Origin: Mariniflexile sp044335535 | GTDB taxonomy: Bacteria > Bacteroidota > Bacteroidia > Flavobacteriales > Flavobacteriaceae | Reading direction: 5' to 3' | Assembly (NCBI RefSeq): GCF_044335535.1 | Contig: NZ_JBIQVZ010000006.1 | Location: 143,875-207,874, forward strand | Length of the DNA: 64,000 nt | Part shown: piece by piece, positions 23,231 to 31,406 of the stretch | Layout of the letters: each line of letters starts with the position of its first letter | Numbering within the stretch: position 1 is the stretch's first letter | Program-made: the position numbers and the translations under genes | Notes under the pieces: model-generated | The model's database searches: none | Told to the model about the DNA's origin: nothing | The model's input: only the letters and a program-made list of their open reading frames with translations

Positions 23231-24832
23231 TTAATACCCAGGATTTTGGGTAAGATTAGGATTAGCACCAATACTCGCCGTTGGTATAGGATATATATTG
23301 AAATATGAAGGAATCGAAATACCATTACTGCCATTTCCTTTCCATGCCCAATTGTAATTCCCACCAGTAAATCGTTCAAATCGAATTAAATCTTGTCTTC
23401 TGTGTGCTTCCCAGTGAAGTTCTCTTGCTCTTTCGTCCAAAATAAAATCTAAGGTTAATTCTCCAGATGTTATAGTGTTTGAGTTATTCGCTCTTGTTCT
23501 CAACGCATTTATATAACCTACAGCAGTAGTTAAGTTTCCGCCTCCACCTCTTAAATGAGCTTCGGCGTACATTAAATACACATCGGCCAATCTGAATAAT
23601 GGAAAATCTGTGTCCACAAATGTTTTGTCGGCACCAAAGCTTCCTGTAGATGTTGCATTAGAATATTTTTGAATAATATATCCAGTATCTTTATCAGAAA
23701 TATCAATAATATCAATAGGTCTGTTTTCAGAAATGATAGTATTGCGATCATCATTTGCAAAACTCGATCCAAACAAATCTGCAAACTGCTTTCTTACTCT
23801 AAGAGCGCCTCCCCAGCCAGCAGCACCAACACCAACTTCTTCACCATTAACCTCAAGACTTCCTACAGATCCATTAATCATCACGGTTGTAGGACCATAA
23901 TTCTGTGTAGAAACGCCATCTGATATAATGGGGAAAATAATTTCATTGGTAGCTGAATTTGTATTATTATCTGCCATAAAGTTGTGAAGATAATTTGTTG
24001 CTAATGAATAGCCACCATCAATTATTTTTTCGCAGTAAGTAATACAATCACTGTATCTGTTTTCTCCTATATAAACTTCAGCGTTCAAGTAAATTTTTGC
24101 TAAAATCATATAAGCAACACCTTTATCTGCTCTTCCATATTCATTTTGTCTAGGTGCCATCAAGTCTGTGTCAATAGCTTTTAGTTCACTTTCTATAAAA
24201 GCGAATAATTCGTCTCTGTCTGCTGCTGCAGGCTGTGAATTAATGGCATCATCTTCGGTAGCAAAATTTGCTTTTCCAAAAATATCCATCATATAATAAT
24301 ATGCCATGGCTCTCATCAATCGCGCTTCGGCTCTATAAGCTGCTATGTTACTTCTTACAGATGTTGACACGTTTCTTTCATCTAATTTGGCATCTGTAGT
24401 TTCTCTTAAAAAGTTATTTGCTAAAGCAATTGATAAATGAGCTCTACTGAACATTCCCAATAGTAAAGGGTTTTGTGCTGTCCATAGGTTTCTTTGAATT
24501 TCCCTGGTACCAGGGTCATTTTCATAAGACCAAATCATTTGGTCTGCAGATAATGTTTGGACGTATAAAAGCACACGTCCAAATTGACTAGTACCTGCAT
24601 CAATATTTTTAAGGTTGGAGCTTCCAGCGCCATCCGTTCCTGTTAAGGCTAAATTGGCATAAATACCTGCTAAAACCTGTTTGTAAGCAGCTTCATCTTT
24701 AAAAAGCTCATCACTTAATATGGTCTGATCGTCATTGGGTATGATGTTCAAGTCATCGGTACAAGAGGTAATCGTAGCAAGGAAAAGGCTTAAAACCCCA
24801 ATTGTTTTGTATATTTTAAATCTTGTTTTCAT
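23231..24832 (-). CDS. susD: SusD-family nutrient-binding lipoprotein
   Basis: Outer-membrane surface lipoprotein of 533 residues that caps the SusC channel and binds glucan. Lipobox ITSC (Cys about 24) is followed by the SusD N-terminus (LFKDEAAYKQVLAGIYANLA). The TPR-like middle is RAEARLMRAMAYYYMMDIFG, and the C-terminal RagB/SusD part has DFPLFRLADVYLMYAEAHLRG, LDFILDERARELHWEAHRRQDLIRFERF and YPIPTASIGANPNLTQNPGY, all family hallmarks. It lies 12 bp after SusC. The operon content (amylase, SusE/F) indicates starch or glycogen-type glucans as ligand. Confidence 0.95.
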   Translation of the reverse strand: MKTRFKIYKTIGVLSLFLATITSCTDDLNIIPNDDQTILSDELFKDEAAYKQVLAGIYANLALTGTDGAGSSNLKNIDAGTSQFGRVLLYVQTLSADQMIWSYENDPGTREIQRNLWTAQNPLLLGMFSRAHLSIALANNFLRETTDAKLDERNVSTSVRSNIAAYRAEARLMRAMAYYYMMDIFGKANFATEDDAINSQPAAADRDELFAFIESELKAIDTDLMAPRQNEYGRADKGVAYMILAKIYLNAEVYIGENRYSDCITYCEKIIDGGYSLATNYLHNFMADNNTNSATNEIIFPIISDGVSTQNYGPTTVMINGSVGSLEVNGEEVGVGAAGWGGALRVRKQFADLFGSSFANDDRNTIISENRPIDIIDISDKDTGYIIQKYSNATSTGSFGADKTFVDTDFPLFRLADVYLMYAEAHLRGGGGNLTTAVGYINALRTRANNSNTITSGELTLDFILDERARELHWEAHRRQDLIRFERFTGGNYNWAWKGNGSNGISIPSYFNIYPIPTASIGANPNLTQNPGY

Positions 24833-24844
24833 CGTTGTTTTTTA

Positions 24845-27790
24845 TTAAAATTTAAAATTAGCTCCAACTAAAATGGTTCTAGGTCTGGGATACACGACGT
24901 TATCAATTCCTATTGATAATGTAGCTTCTGAATCATTATCTGTTACCTCTGGATCTAATCCGCTGTAATTTGTTAGAGTGAAGACATTTTGTAGTCCGCC
25001 CCATATGCGTATACTTTTTAAGGAATTTGATATCTCATTAAAAGTATAGCCCAAAGTAATATTGTCCATTCTTAAAAAAGAGGCATCCTTAATGTATATA
25101 TCTGAAGTGATAACATCCGACGTTCTTTGGAAATTGGTCTCTAATATGGATGTTGGAAGATTGCCAAGTACGGCATTATCAAGCAGTTTTTCGTATTGTG
25201 TTTTAGACGAGTTTATGTTGTCGTAAACATAGTTTCCTATATTGGCTCTCAAGTTGAAAGCTAAATCAATATTTTTATAGTTAATGTTGGATTGGAATCC
25301 GAGTATAACATCAGCTCCAGGGTTTTCTTTTATGTAGCGATCGTTGTCATTGATAATGTTATCACCGTTCAAGTCTGCGTAAGCACCTTCAATTGGATTT
25401 CCTGAAGGATCATACAATTGTTTGAATACATAAAAGGAATTGGGAGCTTCGCCCTCTCTGTGTATTTGGATATTATTTCCAGTTCCTCCAGCGATTCCAC
25501 CAGTTCTAACATCTTGTCCAAGTGCTAAATTTTTAATTTCTCTGTCTAAAAAGGTGGCGTTAAAGTTTAAATTAACATTAAAATCCTCTTTTTTAACCAC
25601 ATCAGCATTTAAAGAAAATTCTAAACCTTGAATTTGCAATTCTCCAATATTTTGAATGATGCTATTTGAAAAGTTAGTGGCATCAGCTACCGGTGCTACG
25701 AATAATAAGTCTTTGGAATTTTTCTTAAAGACATTTAATGACCCCGAAATTCTATCATCAAATAAACCATAATCAATTCCGAATTCAATAGTCGTTGTTT
25801 CTTCCCACTTCAAGTCTGGATTAATTTCAGAGGGAATTAAAGATTCAATTATAGAATTCCCAAATTGATATTGGGAGTCCGATCTTCCACCTCTATATCT
25901 ACTTAAGAAAATATCTTTTTCAGACACCTCTTGTTGTCCAGTAATCCCGTAACTGGCTCTTAATTTTAAATTCGAAATGGTGTTGGAGTTTTTTAGAAAG
26001 TCTTCATCACTAATATTCCAAGCGATAGCACCAGCGGGAAAGTCTCCCCATTGATTTTCTTTGCTAAAGCGAGAAGAACCATCGCGTCTGTATGTAAAAG
26101 TTAATAAATATTTATCTAGAAAAGTCACATTGGCTCTACCAAAGAAACCTATTAAAACAATATCTGGATCAGAGTAAAAGTCATCAACACTTAAAAGATC
26201 TGTTATATTTCTACCATTTTTTCCACTGTTAGTGAATTTTTGATATGAATAACCTGCAGTTAATTCAGTTCGAAAATCATCAAACTCTTTATTATATGCT
26301 AAGTATCCATCAAGTAACTTATTGGTTCTCTTTTGTGAATTTTGCTTGTATGAACCTTTAAAAAGTTGATCGGCATCTGTAGTTGCTACTAGCGCATCCG
26401 ATATATCTAATCCTTTAGATTCCGTTTCATCATAACCTATATTCACTACTGCTTTTAATTCTGGAAAGAAATGGAATTTATAATCAAAATTTAAATTACC
26501 ATACGATCTATTGGCATCTCCAGTATTGGTTCTTTGCAGTAAAGAGGCAACAGGGTTTGTCGTTCCGTTCGCTATAAGTGTTCCATTTCTATGTTGGTAA
26601 TAGCCTCCAAAAGGAGACGATGGATCGTAAACGGGTTGTGATGGATCATACACTAGTGCTGCATTTATTTGCGAAGCATCGGCAAATCGGTTATCTTCAA
26701 AAGCAAGGTTCGCATTTAAGTTTACTTTTAAATGGTTATCAAAAAAAGTAGGGTTTAATGCTAAGCTTAAATTTCGTCTATCAAACTCTGAAGTTTCTAA
26801 AGTACCTTCTTGATTGGTTGTTCCAAATGAAAATCTTGCTGGCAAAACTTTAAAAAGAGCTCCTTGCATAGAAACATTGTGTTGCGATGACATGGTATTT
26901 CTAAATATTTCGTCCTGCCAATTTGTACTGGCATTTCCCAATAAACCAGTATTTATTGTTGTCCCATTAATGGGTTGGGAATTTATTAGTTGTCTAAACT
27001 CATCGCCAGTAAAGACATTTATATGGTCTGACACCTCTGAAAAACTGAATTGTGTATCATAAGTTGCACTAAAAGTAGACTTCCCTTTTTTAGTAACAAT
27101 AATGATAACACCATTTGATGCCCGTGAACCATAAATAGCAGTTGCTGAGGCATCTTTTAAAACAGTAAACGAATCAATGTCATTTGGATTTATACTGGCC
27201 AAAACACCTCTAGACCCGCTTACACCATCATTGGTAATAGGCAAGCCGTCAATAATAATAAGAGGGTTATTAGATGCGTTTATAGATGAGCCACCTCTAA
27301 TTCTAATTTCAGAGCCCGAACCAGGTGCACCACTAGTGGTAACCGTGACGCCAGATACCCGGCCATTTAGTAAGTTTTCTGCGGTTACAATGTTACCTTT
27401 TGTAAAATCTTCAGATGTCACCGATTCTACAGAGCCAGTAGCATCCTTTTTAGTAGTAGAACCATAACCAATCACTACAACTTCAGATAATTGAGCGGTA
27501 TCTTCTTCTAATACGACATTCAAAACGGTTTGCCCCGAATAAATAATTTCTTGTGATTTATAACCTATAAAAGAAAACAATAGTACATCACCGTTGTTTA
27601 CTTCAATTTGATATTCACCATCAAAATCTGTAGCTGTTCCTGTGTACGTGCCTTTAATAATCACGTTAACACCTGGGATAGGTAAAGATGTTGATTGTTC
27701 TGTTACTGTTCCTTTTAAATTTGTTTGTGCTTCTAAGATGGTGGGCACAAAAAGCAGAGAAAACAGTATAGCATTAATAATTGTCTTCAT
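24845..27790 (-). CDS. susC: SusC-family TonB-dependent outer-membrane transporter
   Basis: Outer-membrane importer of 981 residues. I start at ATG 27790, which begins a proper signal peptide (KTIINAILFSLLFVPTILEAQ); the frame extends upstream without a plausible start. Then come the carboxypeptidase-like domain (LKGTVTEQSTSLPIPGVNVIIKGT), the TonB box region and SusC/RagA signature (VVIGYGSTTKKDATGSV), the plug with IRGGSSINASNNPLIIIDG, and a barrel ending YPRPRTILVGANFKF. It is the first gene of the operon. A LacI-type palindrome lies 111 bp upstream of the start and a TAGTTTTG promoter box 57 bp upstream. Confidence 0.95.
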   Translation of the reverse strand: MKTIINAILFSLLFVPTILEAQTNLKGTVTEQSTSLPIPGVNVIIKGTYTGTATDFDGEYQIEVNNGDVLLFSFIGYKSQEIIYSGQTVLNVVLEEDTAQLSEVVVIGYGSTTKKDATGSVESVTSEDFTKGNIVTAENLLNGRVSGVTVTTSGAPGSGSEIRIRGGSSINASNNPLIIIDGLPITNDGVSGSRGVLASINPNDIDSFTVLKDASATAIYGSRASNGVIIIVTKKGKSTFSATYDTQFSFSEVSDHINVFTGDEFRQLINSQPINGTTINTGLLGNASTNWQDEIFRNTMSSQHNVSMQGALFKVLPARFSFGTTNQEGTLETSEFDRRNLSLALNPTFFDNHLKVNLNANLAFEDNRFADASQINAALVYDPSQPVYDPSSPFGGYYQHRNGTLIANGTTNPVASLLQRTNTGDANRSYGNLNFDYKFHFFPELKAVVNIGYDETESKGLDISDALVATTDADQLFKGSYKQNSQKRTNKLLDGYLAYNKEFDDFRTELTAGYSYQKFTNSGKNGRNITDLLSVDDFYSDPDIVLIGFFGRANVTFLDKYLLTFTYRRDGSSRFSKENQWGDFPAGAIAWNISDEDFLKNSNTISNLKLRASYGITGQQEVSEKDIFLSRYRGGRSDSQYQFGNSIIESLIPSEINPDLKWEETTTIEFGIDYGLFDDRISGSLNVFKKNSKDLLFVAPVADATNFSNSIIQNIGELQIQGLEFSLNADVVKKEDFNVNLNFNATFLDREIKNLALGQDVRTGGIAGGTGNNIQIHREGEAPNSFYVFKQLYDPSGNPIEGAYADLNGDNIINDNDRYIKENPGADVILGFQSNINYKNIDLAFNLRANIGNYVYDNINSSKTQYEKLLDNAVLGNLPTSILETNFQRTSDVITSDIYIKDASFLRMDNITLGYTFNEISNSLKSIRIWGGLQNVFTLTNYSGLDPEVTDNDSEATLSIGIDNVVYPRPRTILVGANFKF

Positions 27791-27825
27791 ACATTTTTTA
27801 GTTAAAGTCTTAATTTTTAGTTTAG

Positions 27826-27854
27826 TTATATTTTCACTTCTCAAATCAAAACTA
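27826..27854 (-). promoter_or_regulatory. susC promoter box and leader strings
   Basis: On the minus strand TAGTTTTG (27854 to 27847) fits the Bacteroidota TAnnTTTG box; a matching -33 element is not obvious. The adjacent strings TTATATTTTCACTTCTCA (27826-27843) and TCAAATCAAAACT (27841-27853), read on the plus strand, both recur upstream of the MFS transporter gene in swapped order. Confidence 0.5.
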
Positions 27855-27900
27855 TGTAAAGAAATTATGAATAAATAATTATAAGTTACGAAATATTCAG

Positions 27901-27914
27901 CGAAAACGTTTTCG
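27901..27914. promoter_or_regulatory. LacI-family operator candidate
   Basis: CGAAAACGTTTTCG is a perfect 14-bp palindrome with the central CG dyad typical of LacI/GalR operators. It lies between susC and the divergent lacI-type gene. If the TAGTTTTG box is used, it is centred about 65 bp upstream of transcription, a position more usual for activation than for repression. Confidence 0.7.
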
Positions 27915-28122
27915 TGTTGACAACTTTTTAGTTTAAACGACTTTATTCTAATAAAGTAATAATTTTTTATTGTTGAAATAATTAAGATGATATCTTTACA
28001 TAACCATATAAAATTGTTATTTTAGTAAGAATTCGACACCGACAAATAAGCGATAAAAATGCTAGGAATTCGTAGAATGTTTACTGGCTATTGGTATTTG
28101 ATAGATAAAAACAATAAGATTA

Positions 28123-29196
28123 ATGAAAAGAAAGATAACATTAAAACAAATTGCGAGAGAACTAGATGTCTCCATTTCTACAGTTTCAAAAGCATTGAGC
28201 AATAGCAAAGAGATTAGTGAGGATACTACGAAAAAGATACAGGCCTTTGCTAAACTTTATAGCTATAAACCTAACAACATAGCGCTCAGTTTAAAAAACA
28301 GAAAGACAAAAACCATTGGTATTTTAATTCCAGAGATTGTACACCATTTTTTTTCAACAGTCATCCGAGGTATAGAAAGGGTAGCCAATCGTAGAGGCTA
28401 TAATGTTATTGTGGGATTGTCCAATGAGTCATTTACCAAGGAAGTTATAAATATGGAAATGCTTGCCAATGGGAGTATTGATGGGTTTATTCTATCGATT
28501 TCCAAGGAAACGTTATTGAAACAAGATTATCATCATTTTAATGCCGCCATAAGCCAAGGAATCCCCATTGTCATGTTTGATAGGGTCGTTAATGAGGTAA
28601 ATTGTGACAAAGTTATTGTTGATGATTTAAATGGAGCAGTTAAGGCGGTTAAGAAACTCATTGAAAATGGCTGTAAAAATATTGCCTTAATAACAACAAT
28701 GGATTACATTAGTGTAGGTAGATTAAGGACTCAAGGCTATTTAGAGGCATTACAATATAGCGGAATAGTTGCAGATTCAAATCTGATTTTGAAAATTGAT
28801 GACAGTTTGGATGTTGAAAATAATTTAGAAGTTTTAGAAACAGAGATTGTTCAATTTTTTAAGTCAAACCCTAGTATTGATGGGGTGTTTGCGGTAAACG
28901 AACTTTATGCGGTCTCCGCTATGAAAGTTGCTAGACAATTAGGATTGAAAATCCCAGACGATATCCAAGTTATAGGTTTTACAGATGGCGTGCTTTCAAA
29001 ACATGCAACACCTAGTTTAACAACGGTGAGCCAACATGGACAAAAAATGGGTGAACAATCGGCTAATTTATTGATTGACAGATTAGAGGCAGAAGACGCC
29101 GAAAGTGAACAATATTTTACAAATAATGATGCTAAAAAAGACTTTATTAAGGTGGTTATAGAGACCGATATTATTGAAAGAGAATCTACTAAATAA
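28123..29196 (+). CDS. LacI-family transcriptional regulator of the glucan locus
   Basis: Cytoplasmic regulator of 357 residues. The N-terminal LacI helix-turn-helix is canonical (ITLKQIARELDVSISTVSKALSNSKEIS, hinge YSYKPNNIALSLKNRKTKTIGILIPEI). It is followed by a periplasmic-binding-protein-like effector domain ending with LTTVSQHGQKMGEQSANLLI. It is divergent from susC and upstream of the maltose phosphorylase operon, the position of sugar-responsive regulators in flavobacterial alpha-glucan loci, where LacI proteins replace SusR. The intergenic palindrome CGAAAACGTTTTCG is its likely target. The effector is presumably maltose or a phosphorylated product, which the sequence cannot show. 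Confidence 0.93.
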   Translation: MKRKITLKQIARELDVSISTVSKALSNSKEISEDTTKKIQAFAKLYSYKPNNIALSLKNRKTKTIGILIPEIVHHFFSTVIRGIERVANRRGYNVIVGLSNESFTKEVINMEMLANGSIDGFILSISKETLLKQDYHHFNAAISQGIPIVMFDRVVNEVNCDKVIVDDLNGAVKAVKKLIENGCKNIALITTMDYISVGRLRTQGYLEALQYSGIVADSNLILKIDDSLDVENNLEVLETEIVQFFKSNPSIDGVFAVNELYAVSAMKVARQLGLKIPDDIQVIGFTDGVLSKHATPSLTTVSQHGQKMGEQSANLLIDRLEAEDAESEQYFTNNDAKKDFIKVVIETDIIERESTK

Positions 29197-29228
29197 TTTT
29201 TTTTATTAGGAATATATAAAATCTTTTA

Positions 29229-29299
29229 TATCTTTGGCATCAAATCAAAACTTATATTTTCACTTCTCACAATAAGTTTTGATAAGTAAGTCGCTTATC
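29229..29299 (+). promoter_or_regulatory. Promoter box and nested hairpins before the MFS operon
   Basis: TATCTTTG (29229-29236) fits TAnnTTTG. Immediately downstream, ATCAAAACTTAT (29244-29255) and ATAAGTTTTGAT (29272-29283) form a perfect 12-bp stem with a 16-nt loop. A second stem GATAAG/CTTATC (29281-29286 with 29294-29299) overlaps its last three bases, so both stems cannot be complete at once. Confidence 0.5.
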
Positions 29300-29327
29300 A
29301 AATAGTATTAATTTAACATACTATTTA

Positions 29328-30686
29328 ATGGAAAAGCGTAGATTGAGTTTCCTGCAAATTTGGAACATGAGTTTCGGATTTTTGGGAATCCAGATGGGTT
29401 TCGCCCTACAAAATGCCAACGCCAGTAGAATACTTCAAATTTTCGGAGCCGATGTTCACGAACTATCATGGTTTTGGATAATTGCGCCCCTTATGGGTTT
29501 AATTGTTCAGCCCATCATAGGTCATTATAGTGATAAGACTTGGGGACGCTTTGGCAGAAGAAAGCCCTATTTCTTGGTTGGAGCTATTTTAGCGTCTATC
29601 GGTTTGGTGTTAATGCCACAGGCCGATATGTTTATCGCGTTTTTGCCCGCACTTTGGGTTGGGGCAGGAATGCTCATGATTATGGATGCGTCTTTTAATA
29701 TTGCCATGGAACCTTTTCGGGCTTTAGTTGGTGACAATTTAAGAACAGATCAACGTACTTTAGGATTCAGTGTTCAAACAGCTTTAATTGGGTTTGGTGC
29801 GGTGATTGGCTCATGGCTACCTTACGTACTTACTAATTGGCTTGGCATATCCAATGAAACATCAGCAGGTGTTGTTCCCACAAATTTAATCTTATCATTC
29901 ATAATTGGAGCCGTCATTCTGGTCGTTTCTATTTTAGTGACGGTTTTAACGACTAAAGAATATTCCCCGGAAGAACTAGCAAGTTTTGAAGATGAGCAAG
30001 TGCATTCTGAGACCATCGTAAAAGAGGGTCAAGAAGAAAAATCCAGCTTGCTCGATATTTTTGATGACTTCAAGAAAATGCCAACAACCATGCGCCAATT
30101 AAGTTGGGTGCAGTTCTTTTCTTGGTTTGGGCTTTTTGGAATGTGGGTTTTTGCAACCCCAGCTATCGCACAGCACATTTACGGATTGCCATATACAGAT
30201 AGCAGTAGTATCATGTATCAAGACGCGGGCGATTGGATTGGTATTTTGTTTGGTGTTTACAATTTGGTATCTGCGTTCTATGCCTTTGCATTACCCTACA
30301 TCGCTAAAAAAATAGGAAGAAAACGTACCCATTCCATCTCTTTAATTATAGGTGGCTTGGGCTTGCTGTCTATTTATGTTATGCCAGACAAAGATTGGCT
30401 TATTGTTTCCATGATAGGGGTCGGTATTGCTTGGGCAAGTATCCTGGCCATGCCTTATGCCATCTTAGCAGGTTCTATATCACCTAAAAAAATGGGCGTT
30501 TATATGGGGATTTTTAATTTTTTCATAGTCCTTCCACAAATAATCAATGCGCTAATTGGTGGGCCTCTTGTGAAATATGCTTACGGGAATCAAGCCATAT
30601 TTGCTTTGATGTTGAGTGGCGTCAGTTTTTTAATAGCAGCATTATTGGTCTTTAAGGTGAAAGACGTTGATGATGTTGTACAATAA
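29328..30686 (+). CDS. MFS transporter, probable maltose/maltodextrin importer
   Basis: Inner-membrane transporter of 452 residues with 12 hydrophobic helices, of the glycoside-pentoside-hexuronide/SLC45-like part of the major facilitator superfamily. The loop after helix 2, GHYSDKTWGRFGRRKPYFLVG, is the family signature, and a second related motif (IAKKIGRKRTHSIS) follows helix 8. It starts the plus-strand operon with beta-phosphoglucomutase and maltose phosphorylase, so maltose is the expected substrate; homologues are annotated as maltose or sucrose transporters. The next gene starts 51 bp after the stop, preceded by AAGGAGGAGG, an unusually strong Shine-Dalgarno-like sequence for this phylum. 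Confidence 0.88.
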   Translation: MEKRRLSFLQIWNMSFGFLGIQMGFALQNANASRILQIFGADVHELSWFWIIAPLMGLIVQPIIGHYSDKTWGRFGRRKPYFLVGAILASIGLVLMPQADMFIAFLPALWVGAGMLMIMDASFNIAMEPFRALVGDNLRTDQRTLGFSVQTALIGFGAVIGSWLPYVLTNWLGISNETSAGVVPTNLILSFIIGAVILVVSILVTVLTTKEYSPEELASFEDEQVHSETIVKEGQEEKSSLLDIFDDFKKMPTTMRQLSWVQFFSWFGLFGMWVFATPAIAQHIYGLPYTDSSSIMYQDAGDWIGILFGVYNLVSAFYAFALPYIAKKIGRKRTHSISLIIGGLGLLSIYVMPDKDWLIVSMIGVGIAWASILAMPYAILAGSISPKKMGVYMGIFNFFIVLPQIINALIGGPLVKYAYGNQAIFALMLSGVSFLIAALLVFKVKDVDDVVQ

Positions 30687-30737
30687 AATAATAAATAACA
30701 AATAGACCCTTTCTTAAGGAGGAGGTTAGAGAGATAC

Positions 30738-31400
30738 ATGAGTAAAATAGGAGTTATATTCGATTTGGATGGTGTTATTGTTGACACCGCAAAATACCAT
30801 TATTTGGCTTGGAAAAGCCTTGCGGATCATTTGGGTTTTGAATTTACCGAAGCACATAACGAGTTGTTAAAAGGTGTGAGTCGTGTCAGGTCGTTGGAAA
30901 TTTTGTTAGATATCGGGAACGTTCAATTATCCGAACAAAGAAAACAAGAGATATTAATTAGTAAAAATGAAGAATATCTTGGGTATATAATGAAAATGAA
31001 TGCCGATGAAATTCTTCCTGGTGCAGAAAAGCTACTAAACACTTTAGACGATTTAGGTATCAACTACGTACTAGGTTCCGCAAGTAAGAATGCCGAATTA
31101 ATTTTAAAGCAAGTTGGGCTATACCATCGTTTTTATGGTATTGTTGATGGCAATGCTGTTTCAAAAGCAAAACCAGACCCTGAAGTGTTTTTAATTGGAG
31201 CAAAAAAACTAAACATGCCTCCAAAAAGCTGTATTGTTTTTGAAGATGCCATTGCAGGTATAGAAGCTGCCAATATCGTAAATATGACTTCCGTAGGAAT
31301 TGGAGATAAGGATATCCTTATAGAAGCCGATTTTAATTTTAATAGTTTAACGGAAATACCTGAAGATTTTTTTAGCAGATTTCTTTCGGAAAAAAATTAA
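30738..31400 (+). CDS. pgmB: Beta-phosphoglucomutase
   Basis: Cytoplasmic HAD-family enzyme of 220 residues that turns beta-D-glucose 1-phosphate into glucose 6-phosphate (EC 5.4.2.6). Motif I is FDLDGVIVDT with nucleophile Asp9 and acid/base Asp11. The cap has the substrate-specificity loop KGVSRVRSLEILL. Motif II is LGSASKN, motif III lies in KAKPDPEVFL, and motif IV is VFEDAIAGIEAA. It directly precedes maltose phosphorylase, 6 bp away, which makes beta-glucose 1-phosphate, so the two form a metabolic pair. The purine-rich AAGGAGGAGG lies about 20 nt before the start. Confidence 0.95.
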   Translation: MSKIGVIFDLDGVIVDTAKYHYLAWKSLADHLGFEFTEAHNELLKGVSRVRSLEILLDIGNVQLSEQRKQEILISKNEEYLGYIMKMNADEILPGAEKLLNTLDDLGINYVLGSASKNAELILKQVGLYHRFYGIVDGNAVSKAKPDPEVFLIGAKKLNMPPKSCIVFEDAIAGIEAANIVNMTSVGIGDKDILIEADFNFNSLTEIPEDFFSRFLSEKN

Positions 31401-31406
31401 AAAATA

